Of a stretch of 44,656 nt of DNA, positions 22,644 through 32,288 are shown piece by piece. Each line of letters begins with the position of its first letter. Within the stretch, counting starts at the first letter, position 1. The translations under genes and the position numbers were made by a program. The DNA is taken from positions 1-44,656 of IMG/VR virus record IMGVR_UViG_3300013126_000062, one strand, 5' to 3'. The notes under the pieces are model-generated. The model was not told the origin of the DNA. It ran no database searches and saw only the letters and a program-made list of their open reading frames with translations. The DNA is from a virus.

Positions 22644-23633
22644 ATGAGATACACATACAAAAGATTTGAATCAGATGATATAATTCTTCAAAATGATGAA
22701 GCAACTTATTTCCTTTGGTATTTATCAAATGCTGGTGTTGGAACTGACGGATCTGGAGATAAATGGCTTAATACAAGCATATCTGGATGGGTGACTCATG
22801 CTATAGCGTCCGCTACATCAAACGCAGTTCTCTCGGGTTCTGATGGGTTGGAGATGCAAGGAAATATCACTAGCAAGGACATTTATAGAGTAATAGGAAC
22901 AAAATACTATAATCTAGTTGATCCATCAACAGATTATATTCAATGAAGCGGTAGTTCTGTTCAAAATTTTTATACAATAATGATAGATTCAGAATTATTC
23001 TTAGATAGACTTAGACAAGAGGGGGCTTTGTTTGAATTAAAATGGACAGATACTTCTTGGACAACAACCGGTTATCAGTTTAGATTAGTAAACGAAAGCT
23101 CTACATCAACCATTTATGATCCCGCCCAAGCTGGTATTTATTATGCATCTAAACATGGATCATTAAGCTCTACAAAAGTAGGAGATGCCTGATTGGACGA
23201 TGGATTGTTTTGTTTTATGACGAGCGGAAATGAGCCTGTAACCGGACTATTGTATTCTATTTTTAATAAGACAAACTCTCCTTTGACAGCAGCAGACGCT
23301 CTTCCCGCATTTATTAATAATACATCCGCAAGTTCTGTTTGTCAAGGGATTATGGCAAACTCTATTGAGTATCAAAATAGCTATATTTATTTTTGTGAAG
23401 CAAAAAATAAAGAATTTAACTACTCACTAAATTCAACATGATCAGTCGCCGCATCTCCATATGTTGGAACAAGAAGAGTGAGAGATGAATTTAGTATCAA
23501 TCCAACTACATATATAACAGGAATTGGATTGTTTAATGATAATGGAGATTGTTTGGCCGTAGCAAAAACAAACATACCAAGAAAAAAAGATAAATATAAT
23601 AGATCGTTATTTAAGATAAAGGTCACTTTATAA
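22644..23633 (+). CDS. Tail protein with conserved C-terminal GLFND domain, 329 aa (recoded)
   Basis: A frame from ATG 22644 through three TGA codons to TAA 23633; TGG is also used (FLWYL, KWLNT). The C-terminus reads TYITGIGLFNDNGDCLAVAK-x-NIP-x-KKD...FKIKVTL. The same segment ends the proteins at 23642 and 26449, which marks a family of paralogous appendage proteins. Confidence 0.65.
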
Positions 23634-23641
23634 GGAACTAA

Positions 23642-24739
23642 ATGAAAGTTCAGCATGATAGAGAATATATTTACCATAAAATTTCATCTTCTTCAACTCC
23701 GGTCGTTGAGAAGGTAGAGTATTTTTATAAAGATAATGAAATAAAATATGATTCTTTAAATAACAATATACCTTTGTATATAGAAACATTTACAGCAAGA
23801 ACCTTATCGACAAGAACAGAAGCCGATAAGGTTTTTTTTAGAGGATTTGATGCAAATCACAGCTTATCCGGAAGTTGATTTTGGTCAGATAATATATTTT
23901 ATCAAATACAATCAAAGTTCTTTCCAGAAGACGCTTTTCAAAAAAGAAATTATATAACAAATCCATGAAACGGAGAATCTGTATCTTCTCTGCATTGCAT
24001 TTCTTTTTCAAATCATTTATTTATAGATAAGTTTGATAGTTTAAATTCAGATATTATAATTTCTATTACCGGAGATCTTGAATCTTCTTCTTTCCTTGGA
24101 TACGGAAGTTATGGAGGGACTTCTTTTGTTTATACCGATTATTTATCAACAATCTCGGATGTATCAACCTTATCAAAAACAAATGATGGATTAAAAATAC
24201 CAACATGGGACGAATATGGATTTGATTATGTTTATGTAATGGCAAAGGTATATTATGACGGAACAATGAATTATAAGCTATCAGGAGCTTTATTAAAAGA
24301 TTTTGGTTTAATCATTCTTTTTAATAATCCGGATGGATGGCCGGATTTTGACACGGCAAAATTAATAAACAAAGATGATGTAAATTTTGGATCAACAGAA
24401 TATCCTGCTGTATGATGAAATATTTTGGGACAAGATGTTAAGTATAATTATGTTAGATATTATTATGATTATAAATTAGCAATAAATTTACCATGAGATA
24501 AGGCTAATTATACATCAAATTATACAGCAAGAGATTTGTCTGGGAGCTATAAATTTAATCATATAAACGATTTAGTAAAGTTGTCGCAAACACAAAAGGC
24601 ATATCATCCGAAAACTTATATAACAACCATATCTTTAATGAATGATAGAAATGAAGTTATGGCAATTTGTAAATTACCAAATCCAATAAAAAAAGATTTT
24701 TTAAACGAATATGACTTTAATATAAGGATAAGAAAATAA
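23642..24739 (+). CDS. Tail protein, paralogous C-terminus, 365 aa (recoded)
   Basis: TAAGGA precedes ATG 23642. At least five TGA codons, including an adjacent pair (AVWWNIL). The C-terminus has TYITTISLMNDRNEVMAICK-x-PNPIKK...FNIRIRK, matching the end of the preceding protein. Upstream regions are beta-rich without clear similarity to neighbours. Confidence 0.65.
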
Positions 24740-25125
24740 TGAGCATTCCAGGAGGAATGGTAGCTGGGCAAATTATTAATGAAAGTGATGTTAGACATAT
24801 ATATGAAAGTTTAACGTCGGCGTCACAAGATATAGTAATAAGAAATATATTTTTAAACAATTTCTCAACATCAGGAAATTCATTTGAGCATTATAGTTTA
24901 AATATATTGGATTCATCTGTAAGTATTCCAAAGTTAACAAACTATGCTGATATTAATGATGTTTTTCTGTCTCATGGATTATCACCTAGTTCAGATTATC
25001 ATGGATTGTTAAAAACATTATCTTGAGTAGATATCTATTCAAGAACACAACAAGGAACGGCAATTTGTATGAAGAACGGCGCGTCCACTTATAAGTGAGT
25101 AGAAATATCAAGGAGTTTTGTATAA
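24739..25125 (+). CDS. Small tail-operon protein, 128 aa (recoded, two TGA)
   Basis: Coupled to the previous gene by a TAATG overlap. The N-terminus IPGGMVAGQIINESDVRHIYES is followed by helical sequence. The end is CMKNGASTYKWVEISRSFV, with Trp at TGA. Similar tryptophan-containing ends close the next two proteins. Confidence 0.6.
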
Positions 25126-25535
25126 TGTGAATTTCGGCACCAGAGGATCTTTACGGTACAAAATATTCTTTATCTGATATTTCTCACATAAATGAAATTT
25201 ATACACAATTAACTGATGGGACAAGAGATTGTATGCCATCAAATGTTACTTGTGATGAAATGATATCAGAAACTATTAAAGGGTGTGACTCCAAAAGTTT
25301 TAGTTTACATATGATTGAATTAATGTCATCAGTAGTCGGTGACAAATCTGGAGATATCAATAATATTTTAGAAAATAATGGGTTTTATGCAGAAAACTAT
25401 AAATATACAATTGTATCATTTATGGGACAAAACTACTCGTCTTTATACAACAATTTTTCTATTTTGGTAAAATCCATAAAAAACGAAAGCGGTAAATGAG
25501 TTTGGGATTCATTAGGAGTTCATCAATGGAACTAA
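25125..25535 (+). CDS. Small tail-operon protein beginning ATG-TGA, 136 aa (recoded)
   Basis: AAGGAG at 25110-25115 places the start at ATG 25125, whose second codon is TGA. Under the standard code only one residue would be made. The sequence MWISAPEDLYGTKYSLSDISHINEIY resembles the start of the previous protein (a short N-terminus then DVRHIYE / DISHINEIY), so the two may be paralogues. It ends KWVWDSLGVHQWN with mixed TGA/TGG. Confidence 0.65.
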
Positions 25536-26449
25536 TAACGCCATTAAATGCAGCAAACGGATATATGCCATATATTGATTTGTATACAAGAATATATGGT
25601 CTTTTGAATTCCTACGATAGAGGAAATCCAAATATTAACAATTATACAATTTCTGCAAATTCCATAACCTGTCATGAAATAAATCTTTATTCAATTTCTT
25701 CTCAAAATCTTTGGGTTTATAGCAATTCTTATAGTAACGTGATCGTTTTATCTGGAAATGGTGGTACTTATTTTGGTCTAGATTCTATTACTGGTAATTA
25801 CAATGTTTATTATTCAAATTTACATAAAGACATTCATTGAGCAACTTCGGCGGCAACAAATAGTTTTGATTCATCGACATACAATAGAAAAATAAAATAT
25901 TTTAATTGAAGTTATTATATTCAAGATGCGGCATCTGCTGCCGTTAGTGGATGCTTTGCTTACCCAAGCGATGATGGACAAAATTGATTAGGATCTCAAT
26001 ATCCAATAAGTGCGTATCCAGATTCAATGTATTTTGTTGTATCTGCAAACTCTTGAAATATAGATATAGAGAACTCATTAAATTTATCTGAATGCGTTCT
26101 TGTCACTTCTGTGAACGGTACTCAATATATTAATCCATATACATCTTCTGAAGCTGGTAAAGACAATTATTTTTGAGCAGTTTCTTTGAGAGATTCACAA
26201 TATGCTGCCGGAAACACTGTTTATTGATGGTTACAATTATCCGAAACGTGAACAGGAAAAATTACAAAGTCAGCAACCGGTTCTTTCAAAATTGATACAA
26301 CTGATATAGATAATTCAATATCTGCAAACATATATGGAGGCGGTATTGGGACAAGTCCAATTACTGGAGCCAGAAGTTGTCTTACAAGAAGTATGGGACA
26401 ATCCAGTAATTGAAAATGAATTGAAATTTGTGGAGTTGATTGAGCATAA
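25526..26449 (+). CDS. Tail appendage protein, 307 aa (recoded, TGA-rich)
   Basis: ATG 25526 has AGGAG 7 bases upstream and is preferred to the in-frame ATG 25496. About ten TGA codons, one directly followed by TGG (VYWWLQL), which shows both codons used for Trp in one protein. Beta-rich, Ser/Asn/Tyr-rich, fibre- or tip-like. C-terminus SSNWKWIEICGVDWA. Confidence 0.65.
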
Positions 26450-27321
26450 TGGAACATTATAATTTTATAAATAAAGATAAATTTAACCAGATAACATCAT
26501 CATCTGGTGGATCTAAGTATATTTATTATGAACAAATAAAGCCATATACTATAACAAAGAAAAATCTTAAATATACAAAATCAATAACAGCAAATTCAGA
26601 TCTGTTATGATATAATATGTTTTCTTCTTTAAATAATCCATATAGAAATTATATTGATTCTTTGTATCCAAATTTATTACAATGAGATAATTTTTCTTCT
26701 ATGGGAATTGTAGCTGTGAATCATGGTGATAAGATTGTGTTTAATTCAACTCAATTTAATTATCAAAATAGCTCTGCAACCGGAACTGTAAGTGATTATT
26801 TAACAACTACAGCAAATGAAAAATATCCTTTATATTATGAAAAAGTTGGTTATTTAAGAAACACTATAGATAATTCGCATAATGGCTATGTATTATATGA
26901 TTATGGAATTTATGTGTTATTTAACGATTGTGCTTCTGCATTAGATTTATGAACCTCAAATGATTCGTTTACATACTCCACTTTAACAGAACAATTTGAA
27001 ATTAAAATATATTGTGATATGGACGGCTCAAAGACAAAATCAACAAATAACATAACTTATTGGACAAAAATAGATGAAACAGATTCATCAATAACTTCTG
27101 CTCTCACAGCATATTGAATTCAGAATAACCTACCAAGTTTATCAATATCATCAGATGCATATAATTGAATGATATTGGAACAAAACGACAAACCTCTCTT
27201 TGTTACAAAATTAGGTCTATATAATGATAAGAAAGAATGTTTGGCTGTGGCCACAATCAAAGAGCCATTTAAATTAATAAATGACTTTGATATGTCTTTT
27301 GTAATATCATTAAAATTTTAA
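26449..27321 (+). CDS. Tail protein, third GLYND C-terminus paralogue, 290 aa (recoded)
   Basis: TAATG overlap with the preceding gene. At least six TGA codons. The C-terminus FVTKLGLYNDKKECLAVATI-x-EP...MSFVISLKF aligns with those of 22644 and 23642. It closes the tail cluster; the next gene is a resolvase. Confidence 0.65.
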
Positions 27322-27329
27322 GAGGATAT

Positions 27330-27869
27330 ATGTTAATTTTAGGAATAGATATCAGTACAACAAATATTGGATTTTGTATAGCTGATCAGGATGATAATAT
27401 CAAAGAATTTTTTACGGTAGAACTTAACAAATACGTCCCAGATAAAAATATATTTAAAAAAGTTGATGTGTTTGAAAAAACAATTGAAATATTGTTCAAA
27501 AAATATGAGATAGATCATGTGTTTATAGAGCAGGCATTAAGTTTTTTCAAAGAAGGTGGTAGCATGGCTGCTACAATTATACTTTTAAATCAATTCAATA
27601 TTCTTTGTCAATATGTTTTGACAAAAAAGGGAATAAAATATCACATGGTTGCAAGCCAAACCGCTCTCAAGTGCTCGACAGGTGTAGGGAGAAAGCCTGC
27701 ATATGAAAAAGATAAAAAGATATGGTTATCAAAACTATTTGAACAAAAACATCCAGAGATTGAATTAAAAAGAAAAAAGGATGGAGTTGAAATTCATCCA
27801 ACGATGTTTGATGCTGTAGATGCGTGAGCAGTGTCTAGATGTTCAATTGCTCTTGCAACTTTGGATTAA
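27330..27869 (+). CDS. RuvC-like Holliday junction resolvase (recoded, one TGA)
   Basis: A 179-residue protein with the RNase H fold order: GIDISTTNIGF (Asp7), VFIEQAL (Glu67) and FDAVDAW (Asp161/Asp164), where the final Trp is TGA at 27825. These acidic residues form the RuvC metal site. It would resolve branched phage DNA before packaging. AGAGGAT precedes the start. Its 3' end carries the promoter for the primase. Confidence 0.8.
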
Positions 27870-27881
27870 GTTTGCTATATT
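27853..27881 (+). promoter_or_regulatory. Early-type promoter for the primase
   Basis: TTGCAA (27853-27858), 17-base spacer, TATATT followed by GG (27876-27883). The -35 box lies in the last codons of the RuvC-like gene. Confidence 0.55.
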
Positions 27882-27916
27882 GGTTATGATGAGGTCGAAT
27901 TTAATGGAGGTTATAG

Positions 27917-28858
27917 ATGGAGTTAAGCAACAAAGAAGAAATTATATATTCGCTGGAATCTAAACTAGGATCTTGTATAAGAAAAGATCCTGAATTTATT
28001 TTCTCTTGTCCTAATAAAGATTGTGAAAGTCATAAAAAGAATAAGCTAAAACTTCAAGTAAACATGGACAAACAACTTTTTCATTGCTGAGTTTGTGAAT
28101 ATCGTGGTAGTAATCTATATTTTCTTTTTAAAAAATTAGGCTTAGATACCTCAATTCTTCCTACTGCTCCAACTCAAGAAGAGCTTGATATTTTTGACGA
28201 AGAAGAAAAACCTCAAATTATCCACATAGAGAAAATCCCATCAAATTATTCTCTTATTTATAAAGCAAGAGATGATTCAAACAATTATATTCAAGCTGTA
28301 AAATATTTAAAGAAAAGAAAGTTAAATAAACTGGATATAATTAAATATCAAATTCATTATCAAACAGACGGATATTCGATTTTAATTCCAAGTTATGATA
28401 GATTTGGAAATGTAAATACATATTTTATTAGAAACATATTCGATGATATAAAGATAATGCCAAAATATCCCAAAAAAGAAGTTATTCCTAACGAACTATT
28501 TATTGACTGAGAGGAACCTATAACTTTGGTGGAGGGATTTTTTGATGCATTTACTGCTGGCGACAACGCTATCCCTTTGCTTGGGTCTAGCATTAAAACC
28601 GATTTCAGGCTATTTCGAGAGGCAATGGTTAACCGTCCTCCTCTTGTTATTCTTGCGTTGGACAATGATGCGTTTGAAAAGAAAACTCTAAAGATAGCCA
28701 AACTGTTTTATAGAAATGGATTTAAGATCAAGATAGTAAGGTTTCCAGATAACAACGATATCAATAAAATAGGAAGAGCCTCATATGAGGCTCTCAAAAA
28801 CAATGCTGATTATTATCATGATTTATACGAAACGGAGTATTTACTTAGCCAAGTTTAA
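27917..28858 (+). CDS. DnaG-type primase with zinc finger and TOPRIM (recoded, two TGA)
   Basis: A 313-residue protein with GGAGG before ATG 27917. The zinc finger has CPNKDC (31, 36) and FHCWVCEYRG (57, 60), in which Trp58 is TGA; this Trp is highly conserved in DnaG zinc fingers. The TOPRIM domain shows VEGFFDA (Glu206) and LALDNDA (Asp249, Asp251). It is shorter than bacterial DnaG and lacks the C-terminal helicase-binding region, as in many phages. It would prime lagging-strand synthesis. Its 3' end overlaps the convergent NUDIX gene by 18 bases. Confidence 0.88.
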
Positions 28859-29272
28859 TGAGTTTTCAAAAATATATTGAGTAATAATTTGAAATTGAAC
28901 AGCATGTAACTTTTGTCCTAACTCGCTCCAATTAACTCATTTAAAATTATCAACCTCGGGAGTACTTATTCCTTCTCAATTATCAAAATAGCTCGTACAG
29001 ACCAATTTAAGATTAGAAGATCCTGTAATTTTTGTCATAAACAAATGGATATTCTTTCCTGGCCTAAAAGAATGTTCGCCCATATCTTTTAAGACAGCAT
29101 TTGATAAATCAATTCCGGTTTCTTCTTTAACTTCTCTTTTGGCTGCTTGTTCGGGAGTTTCGTTTTCATCCATAATTCCTTTTGGCAAAGATCAAACGCC
29201 TCCTCCTGTTGGATGACAAATTAAAAACTTACCATTTTCATTAATGATTACTACTCCGCAAGATACTTTCAT
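28841..29272 (-). CDS. NUDIX hydrolase (recoded, two or more TGA)
   Basis: A 143-residue protein on the minus strand. The complete NUDIX box is at residues 32-54 (G-x5-E-x7-REVKEETG). It is preceded by GGGVWSLPKG, where Trp27 is a TGA codon; this Trp is near-universal in the family. The substrate (nucleoside diphosphate-X, ADP-ribose or oxidised nucleotide) cannot be told. It is the last gene of the leftward operon and the only one there using TGA. Its end overlaps the primase end, so antisense interaction is possible. Confidence 0.85.
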
Positions 29273-29408
29273 TCTTTTCTTTTTCCTTATTGATTAATTT
29301 TGTCCAATATGAGAAATCTTTTGCTACAATTATTAATTCTTTCGGAACATTATCTATTAAATACTGAAACAATTCTTTTGACTTATAACTTTCACCATCA
29401 TCTTCCAT
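29241..29408 (-). CDS. Small protein, 55 aa
   Basis: ATG at 29408 (minus strand) follows AAGGAG. The sequence SKELFQYLIDNVPKELIIVAKDF...YWTKL is helical, with TGG for Trp and a TAA stop. It overlaps the NUDIX start by 32 bases. The function is unknown. Confidence 0.5.
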   Translation of the reverse strand: MEDDGESYKSKELFQYLIDNVPKELIIVAKDFSYWTKLINKEKEKNESILRSSNH

Positions 29409-29409
29409 T

Positions 29410-29973
29410 TTAATTACTCTCCTTATCTAGTTGATCAAGTCTTTTTGCTATAGAAACAAAGACATTCAGTTTTTTTTGATCAATATAAATTATTTCTTTA
29501 TTTTTTGCTTGTGCATATTTAATTGTATGATAAGTTCCTCCTGAACAATCTCCGTTCCATACTGCTAAAACAAGATTTGCTCGATTTACCATCCACTCGT
29601 CTCTTTGCAATAGCTTGAAATTTGCGTGAGAGCCTCTACAAACGACGATTGCCTCGTTACACGACTCCAAGATAGTCTTATGATATTCTTGGCTTAAAAT
29701 CGGCCAATTGCTACCATGATTTTCATAAGGTAATGCTGCAATGAGGGAAATTTTATCTGGATGTTTTTCTTTTAGAAGCTTGACGATTGTTGCAAAAATA
29801 ATATCAACTCCAAGTGCCATCCCTGAGATGCACTCAATTTTTTCATGTTCATTTAATTGTTTGATCAATTGAATACCTAGCCATCTATAAATATAAGTGG
29901 CTACTGGATTCTGTTTATATCCACCAATTTTATTTGGCCTATGTCCTGTTACCATTATTTTATATGGTTCCAT
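29410..29973 (-). CDS. SLOG-superfamily (DUF1273/YspA-like) protein, 187 aa
   Basis: MVTGHRPNKIGGY, CISGMALGVDIIFA, LIAALPYENHG and LAVWNGDCSGGT follow the Rossmannoid SLOG fold of the YpsA/YspA type, predicted to bind nucleotide-derived ligands. Such genes are common in phages and near NAD/ADP-ribose enzymes. All Trp codons are TGG. It precedes the small gene and NUDIX in the leftward operon. Confidence 0.78.
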   Translation of the reverse strand: MEPYKIMVTGHRPNKIGGYKQNPVATYIYRWLGIQLIKQLNEHEKIECISGMALGVDIIFATIVKLLKEKHPDKISLIAALPYENHGSNWPILSQEYHKTILESCNEAIVVCRGSHANFKLLQRDEWMVNRANLVLAVWNGDCSGGTYHTIKYAQAKNKEIIYIDQKKLNVFVSIAKRLDQLDKESN

Positions 29974-29988
29974 TTTATCCTTTAAAAT

Positions 29989-30165
29989 TTACATAAATAA
30001 AACAAGTGCAGTAAGAAGAAAAATGAGCATTGAGGAGCTTAGGCACAAAAGAGAGATATATGCACAAACAGTAAAAATAACAGCCATTCCTTCTCTTACA
30101 TTTCGCTCAAAACAATTAAGTCGATGACCAACTATAATCTGAATGAATTCTTCGTCATAACGCAT
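29989..30165 (-). CDS. Small membrane protein, 58 aa
   Basis: ATG at 30165 (minus) follows AAGGAG. The C-terminal half is two closely spaced hydrophobic segments (AVIFTVCAYISLLCL and SMLIFLLTALVLFM). Ends in TAA. Phage membrane peptide of unknown role; the short length would also fit a holin-like or inner-membrane regulator. Confidence 0.55.
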   Translation of the reverse strand: MRYDEEFIQIIVGHRLNCFERNVREGMAVIFTVCAYISLLCLSSSMLIFLLTALVLFM

Positions 30166-30177
30166 TTTTATTCTCCT

Positions 30178-30474
30178 TTAATTTTGAAAGGCTTGCCAAA
30201 TCTTTTTCTTTGGTTTATTTTTTGATCCCTTTGGCCTTCCTCTTTTCCTCTTTGGAACAATTTTATCAATTGGATTTAACTCATATTCTACATCAACAAT
30301 TTCTCTTCCTAAAATATATAGAGGTTGTTGAGGATGTTTTAATATAACATCAGCTAAAAATTGATTGTCAAGAAATTTTTGAGCCTTTTCTTGTCCAATA
30401 TATTTTAACCATTCCTCAGATACTTGCTTTAAAACTTCGTATCTATTTCCATCTGGAGTCTCAATTATTTGCAT
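30178..30474 (-). CDS. AT-hook protein, 98 aa
   Basis: The C-terminus KRKRGRPKGSKNKPKKK is an AT-hook, nearly identical to that in the recoded gene at 5164. The N-terminal 70 residues are helical and unassigned. Trp is TGG, stop TAA. Starts by TAATG overlap with the membrane-protein gene upstream. Confidence 0.65.
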   Translation of the reverse strand: MQIIETPDGNRYEVLKQVSEEWLKYIGQEKAQKFLDNQFLADVILKHPQQPLYILGREIVDVEYELNPIDKIVPKRKRGRPKGSKNKPKKKIWQAFQN

Positions 30475-30731
30475 TACAGTTTCTTTGTTTCTATTTTCTT
30501 TACAAACAAAGTATCAACAGAATATAAGGTATCTTTGTTATCGATGATATGCATCTTTTTAATAATCTCCATATAATATGGATTCTTGCCCCTCAGACAA
30601 TTAATTGCCGTTTCTTTCTCAATAAATCCATCAACTTTAGCAAAATCAATTCCAAGTAGGAACATTGTGAGTGCAAAAACAATAAACAAAAATCCAAACA
30701 GCCAAATTTTATTGCCTTTTGTCGTCTTCAT
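30474..30731 (-). CDS. Single-pass membrane protein, 85 aa
   Basis: Residues 8-27 are hydrophobic (IWLFGFLFIVFALTMFLLG) after a basic N-terminus, giving an inner-membrane anchor with a small soluble C-terminal domain. The function is unknown. Confidence 0.6.
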   Translation of the reverse strand: MKTTKGNKIWLFGFLFIVFALTMFLLGIDFAKVDGFIEKETAINCLRGKNPYYMEIIKKMHIIDNKDTLYSVDTLFVKKIETKKL

Positions 30732-30746
30732 CTTTAATTCTCCTTT

Positions 30747-31544
30747 TTAAAATCCAGAACAATGAGGAAGGAAGTTCTTCCTCAAATTGAAATAAATCGT
30801 TTGCCAAATTTCTGCGTGATCCCCTGCTTTTTTGCTTGAAGTATCCAAATAACTCTTTTCCACAGGAATCGTATTAAAAAACTTTTGACGAATCGAATGA
30901 GCAACTTCATGACAGCATAAAGCCATCACAATATCTTCAAAATTCTCGGACTTAAATTCTCCGATATGAGGATCTTTTTCAATATGCTTATATTCGTTAA
31001 AAACAAAATTCTTTCCATCAACATTCAAATAAGGAGCAAGTCTCAAAACAATCTTTTGAGGCTTTCCCATCCAAGAATTTTTCGCAAAACTCCTACGAAA
31101 TCTGTAAGATTGAATAAAACTTGTCGTCAAATCAATGTTCAGATCAACATTATATTCTTGCTTTGCAAAATTAAGAAGCTTTACTACATAATTTATTATA
31201 AAATCTTCCCAATACTGAATGGATTTACCAGAAACATTTTGAGTATTTGTTTCTGCTGCTACAGCCTTCCTCTCATTTTCATTTTTATAATAAATCTTAT
31301 CTTGTCCCTTCCATGTAAGAGTCGGATTGATTGTCTTTTCAATATGATCAAGCACCTCTTTCTTTTGAGAAAATCCTTCAGAGACAATTTCTGCATTAGA
31401 ATGAGGATAATAATAATACCAAAATCCATTGACGGATTTAAATATATAAATCCGTTGAACAGTTTCGGTAAGATAAGCAGAAGTGAACGCAAATTTTTCA
31501 ATTTCCCTCTTCTGCCACCACTCAATCTTTTTGCACGGGATCAT
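30747..31544 (-). CDS. SprT-like zinc metalloprotease domain protein, 265 aa
   Basis: The motif CCHEVAHSIRQ (His212, Glu213, His216) and a distal GDHAEIWQTIYFNLR (His243) are the SprT/Spartan arrangement of zinc ligands. The first 100 residues, rich in aromatic residues, are unassigned. SprT-like proteins cleave DNA-protein crosslinks; a phage role in clearing bound proteins is inferred. First gene of the leftward operon behind the promoter at 31574. All Trp codons are TGG. Confidence 0.75.
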   Translation of the reverse strand: MIPCKKIEWWQKREIEKFAFTSAYLTETVQRIYIFKSVNGFWYYYYPHSNAEIVSEGFSQKKEVLDHIEKTINPTLTWKGQDKIYYKNENERKAVAAETNTQNVSGKSIQYWEDFIINYVVKLLNFAKQEYNVDLNIDLTTSFIQSYRFRRSFAKNSWMGKPQKIVLRLAPYLNVDGKNFVFNEYKHIEKDPHIGEFKSENFEDIVMALCCHEVAHSIRQKFFNTIPVEKSYLDTSSKKAGDHAEIWQTIYFNLRKNFLPHCSGF

Positions 31545-31573
31545 GCTTCTTTCCTTTCTTGCTTTGTGGCTCC

Positions 31574-31602
31574 AATATAAGGAAGGAAAGGGAGAGAGTC
31601 AA
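31574..31602 (-). promoter_or_regulatory. Early-type promoter of the leftward operon
   Basis: On the minus strand: TTGACT (31602-31597), 17-base spacer, TATATT (31579-31574) followed by GG. It drives 31544 leftward to the NUDIX gene. Confidence 0.6.
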
Positions 31603-31606
31603 GCGG

Positions 31607-31635
31607 TTGTAAGTCTGCTCTGCGTTTCCTACTTT
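31607..31635 (+). promoter_or_regulatory. Early-type promoter, divergent to the leftward one
   Basis: TTGTAA (31607-31612), 17-base spacer, TACTTT followed by G (31630-31636). Only 4 bases separate its -35 from that of the leftward promoter. Confidence 0.5.
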
Positions 31636-31677
31636 GTAGCATGATTCAGGAAATCAAATATTTCGAAAGGAAAGTTT

Positions 31678-31869
31678 ATGCCTAAGTTTCAGGTCTATCT
31701 AAATGGTAAGGTTGTGGGAAATGTTGAAATGAATAATGAACGAATTATCAAGACAAATCTTAACGAAATGATTGTGCCTCTTCAAAATTCAATCAATTGT
31801 TCTACGAAGAAGTTTGGAAATTTTTCACACAAGAACGAAAATTACTTTTGGATATCCCTTGACTTTTAG
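31678..31869 (+). CDS. Hypothetical early protein, 63 aa
   Basis: AAAGGAAA precedes ATG 31678. A small beta-rich protein (KFQVYLNGKVVGNVEM) with one TGG and a TAG stop. Its last codons contain the -35 box of the next promoter. Confidence 0.6.
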   Translation: MPKFQVYLNGKVVGNVEMNNERIIKTNLNEMIVPLQNSINCSTKKFGNFSHKNENYFWISLDF

Positions 31870-31887
31870 CTCTCCCTTCCTTATATT
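31859..31887 (+). promoter_or_regulatory. Early-type promoter upstream of the SbcDC operon
   Basis: TTGACT (31859-31864), 17-base spacer, TATATT followed by GG (31882-31889). It is the closest to bacterial sigma70 consensus of the set. Confidence 0.6.
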
Positions 31888-31921
31888 GGATCATGTTGAA
31901 CAACCAAAGGAGAATTGAGAA

Positions 31922-32287
31922 ATGGCTTGGTTTGATCAAAAGATGAAGCAGGAAATGGCTCCGAAGATCAAAAAGCTTTGTCAAAAGTATGGAATCAAGG
32001 GTCGTCTCTCGGTTCATAATCATTCAACTGTTATTTTTAATGTAACAGAAGGAATTCATGATTTTTGTAAAGACCGACCTTCTTATTTTAGTCCAAATCA
32101 ATACTGGCTTGATCAGTATGAGGATAATCCAATTCTTCATTCTTTCTTAAAGGAAGCTTTTGAAATTCTTTTCGAAGGAAATTGGGACAAGTCAGATATT
32201 CAGACTGATTATTTCAACGTTGGTTGGTATGTTAATCTAAATATTGGAAGCTACAACAAGCCTTATATTTATAAGAAGGAGATCTAA
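31922..32287 (+). CDS. Conserved phage/plasmid protein of unknown function, 121 aa
   Basis: AAAGGAG precedes ATG 31922. LSVHNHSTVIFNV and the C-terminal SDIQTDYFNVGWYVNLNIG match a family I recall from many phages and plasmids of Gram-negative bacteria, with no known function. All Trp codons are TGG. Confidence 0.7.
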   Translation: MAWFDQKMKQEMAPKIKKLCQKYGIKGRLSVHNHSTVIFNVTEGIHDFCKDRPSYFSPNQYWLDQYEDNPILHSFLKEAFEILFEGNWDKSDIQTDYFNVGWYVNLNIGSYNKPYIYKKEI

Positions 32288-32288
32288 A

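Noticed and set aside
25496-25840. Start of the 307-aa tail gene at ATG 25496
   Set aside because: No good ribosome site there; ATG 25526 has AGGAG at proper spacing and the upstream frame belongs to the previous protein.
4058-27321. Interpretation of the tail and nuclease genes as pseudogenes broken by stop codons
   Set aside because: All breaks are TGA, never TAA or TAG, the frames and family motifs continue across them, and Trp fits the conserved columns.
27917-29272. TGA = Gly (code 25) or TGA = Cys (code 10)
   Set aside because: Primase FHC-x-VC and NUDIX GV-x-SLPKG require Trp at the TGA position; Gly or Cys does not fit.
30966-31580. Long plus-strand ORF (204 codons) opposite the SprT-like gene
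   Set aside because: It is antisense to a gene with clear HExxH and distal His motifs, lacks a ribosome site and has low-complexity Ile/Arg content.
31545-31677. Possible tRNA or small RNA in this gap
   Set aside because: No cloverleaf-like pairing; the sequence is explained by two divergent promoters and a leader.
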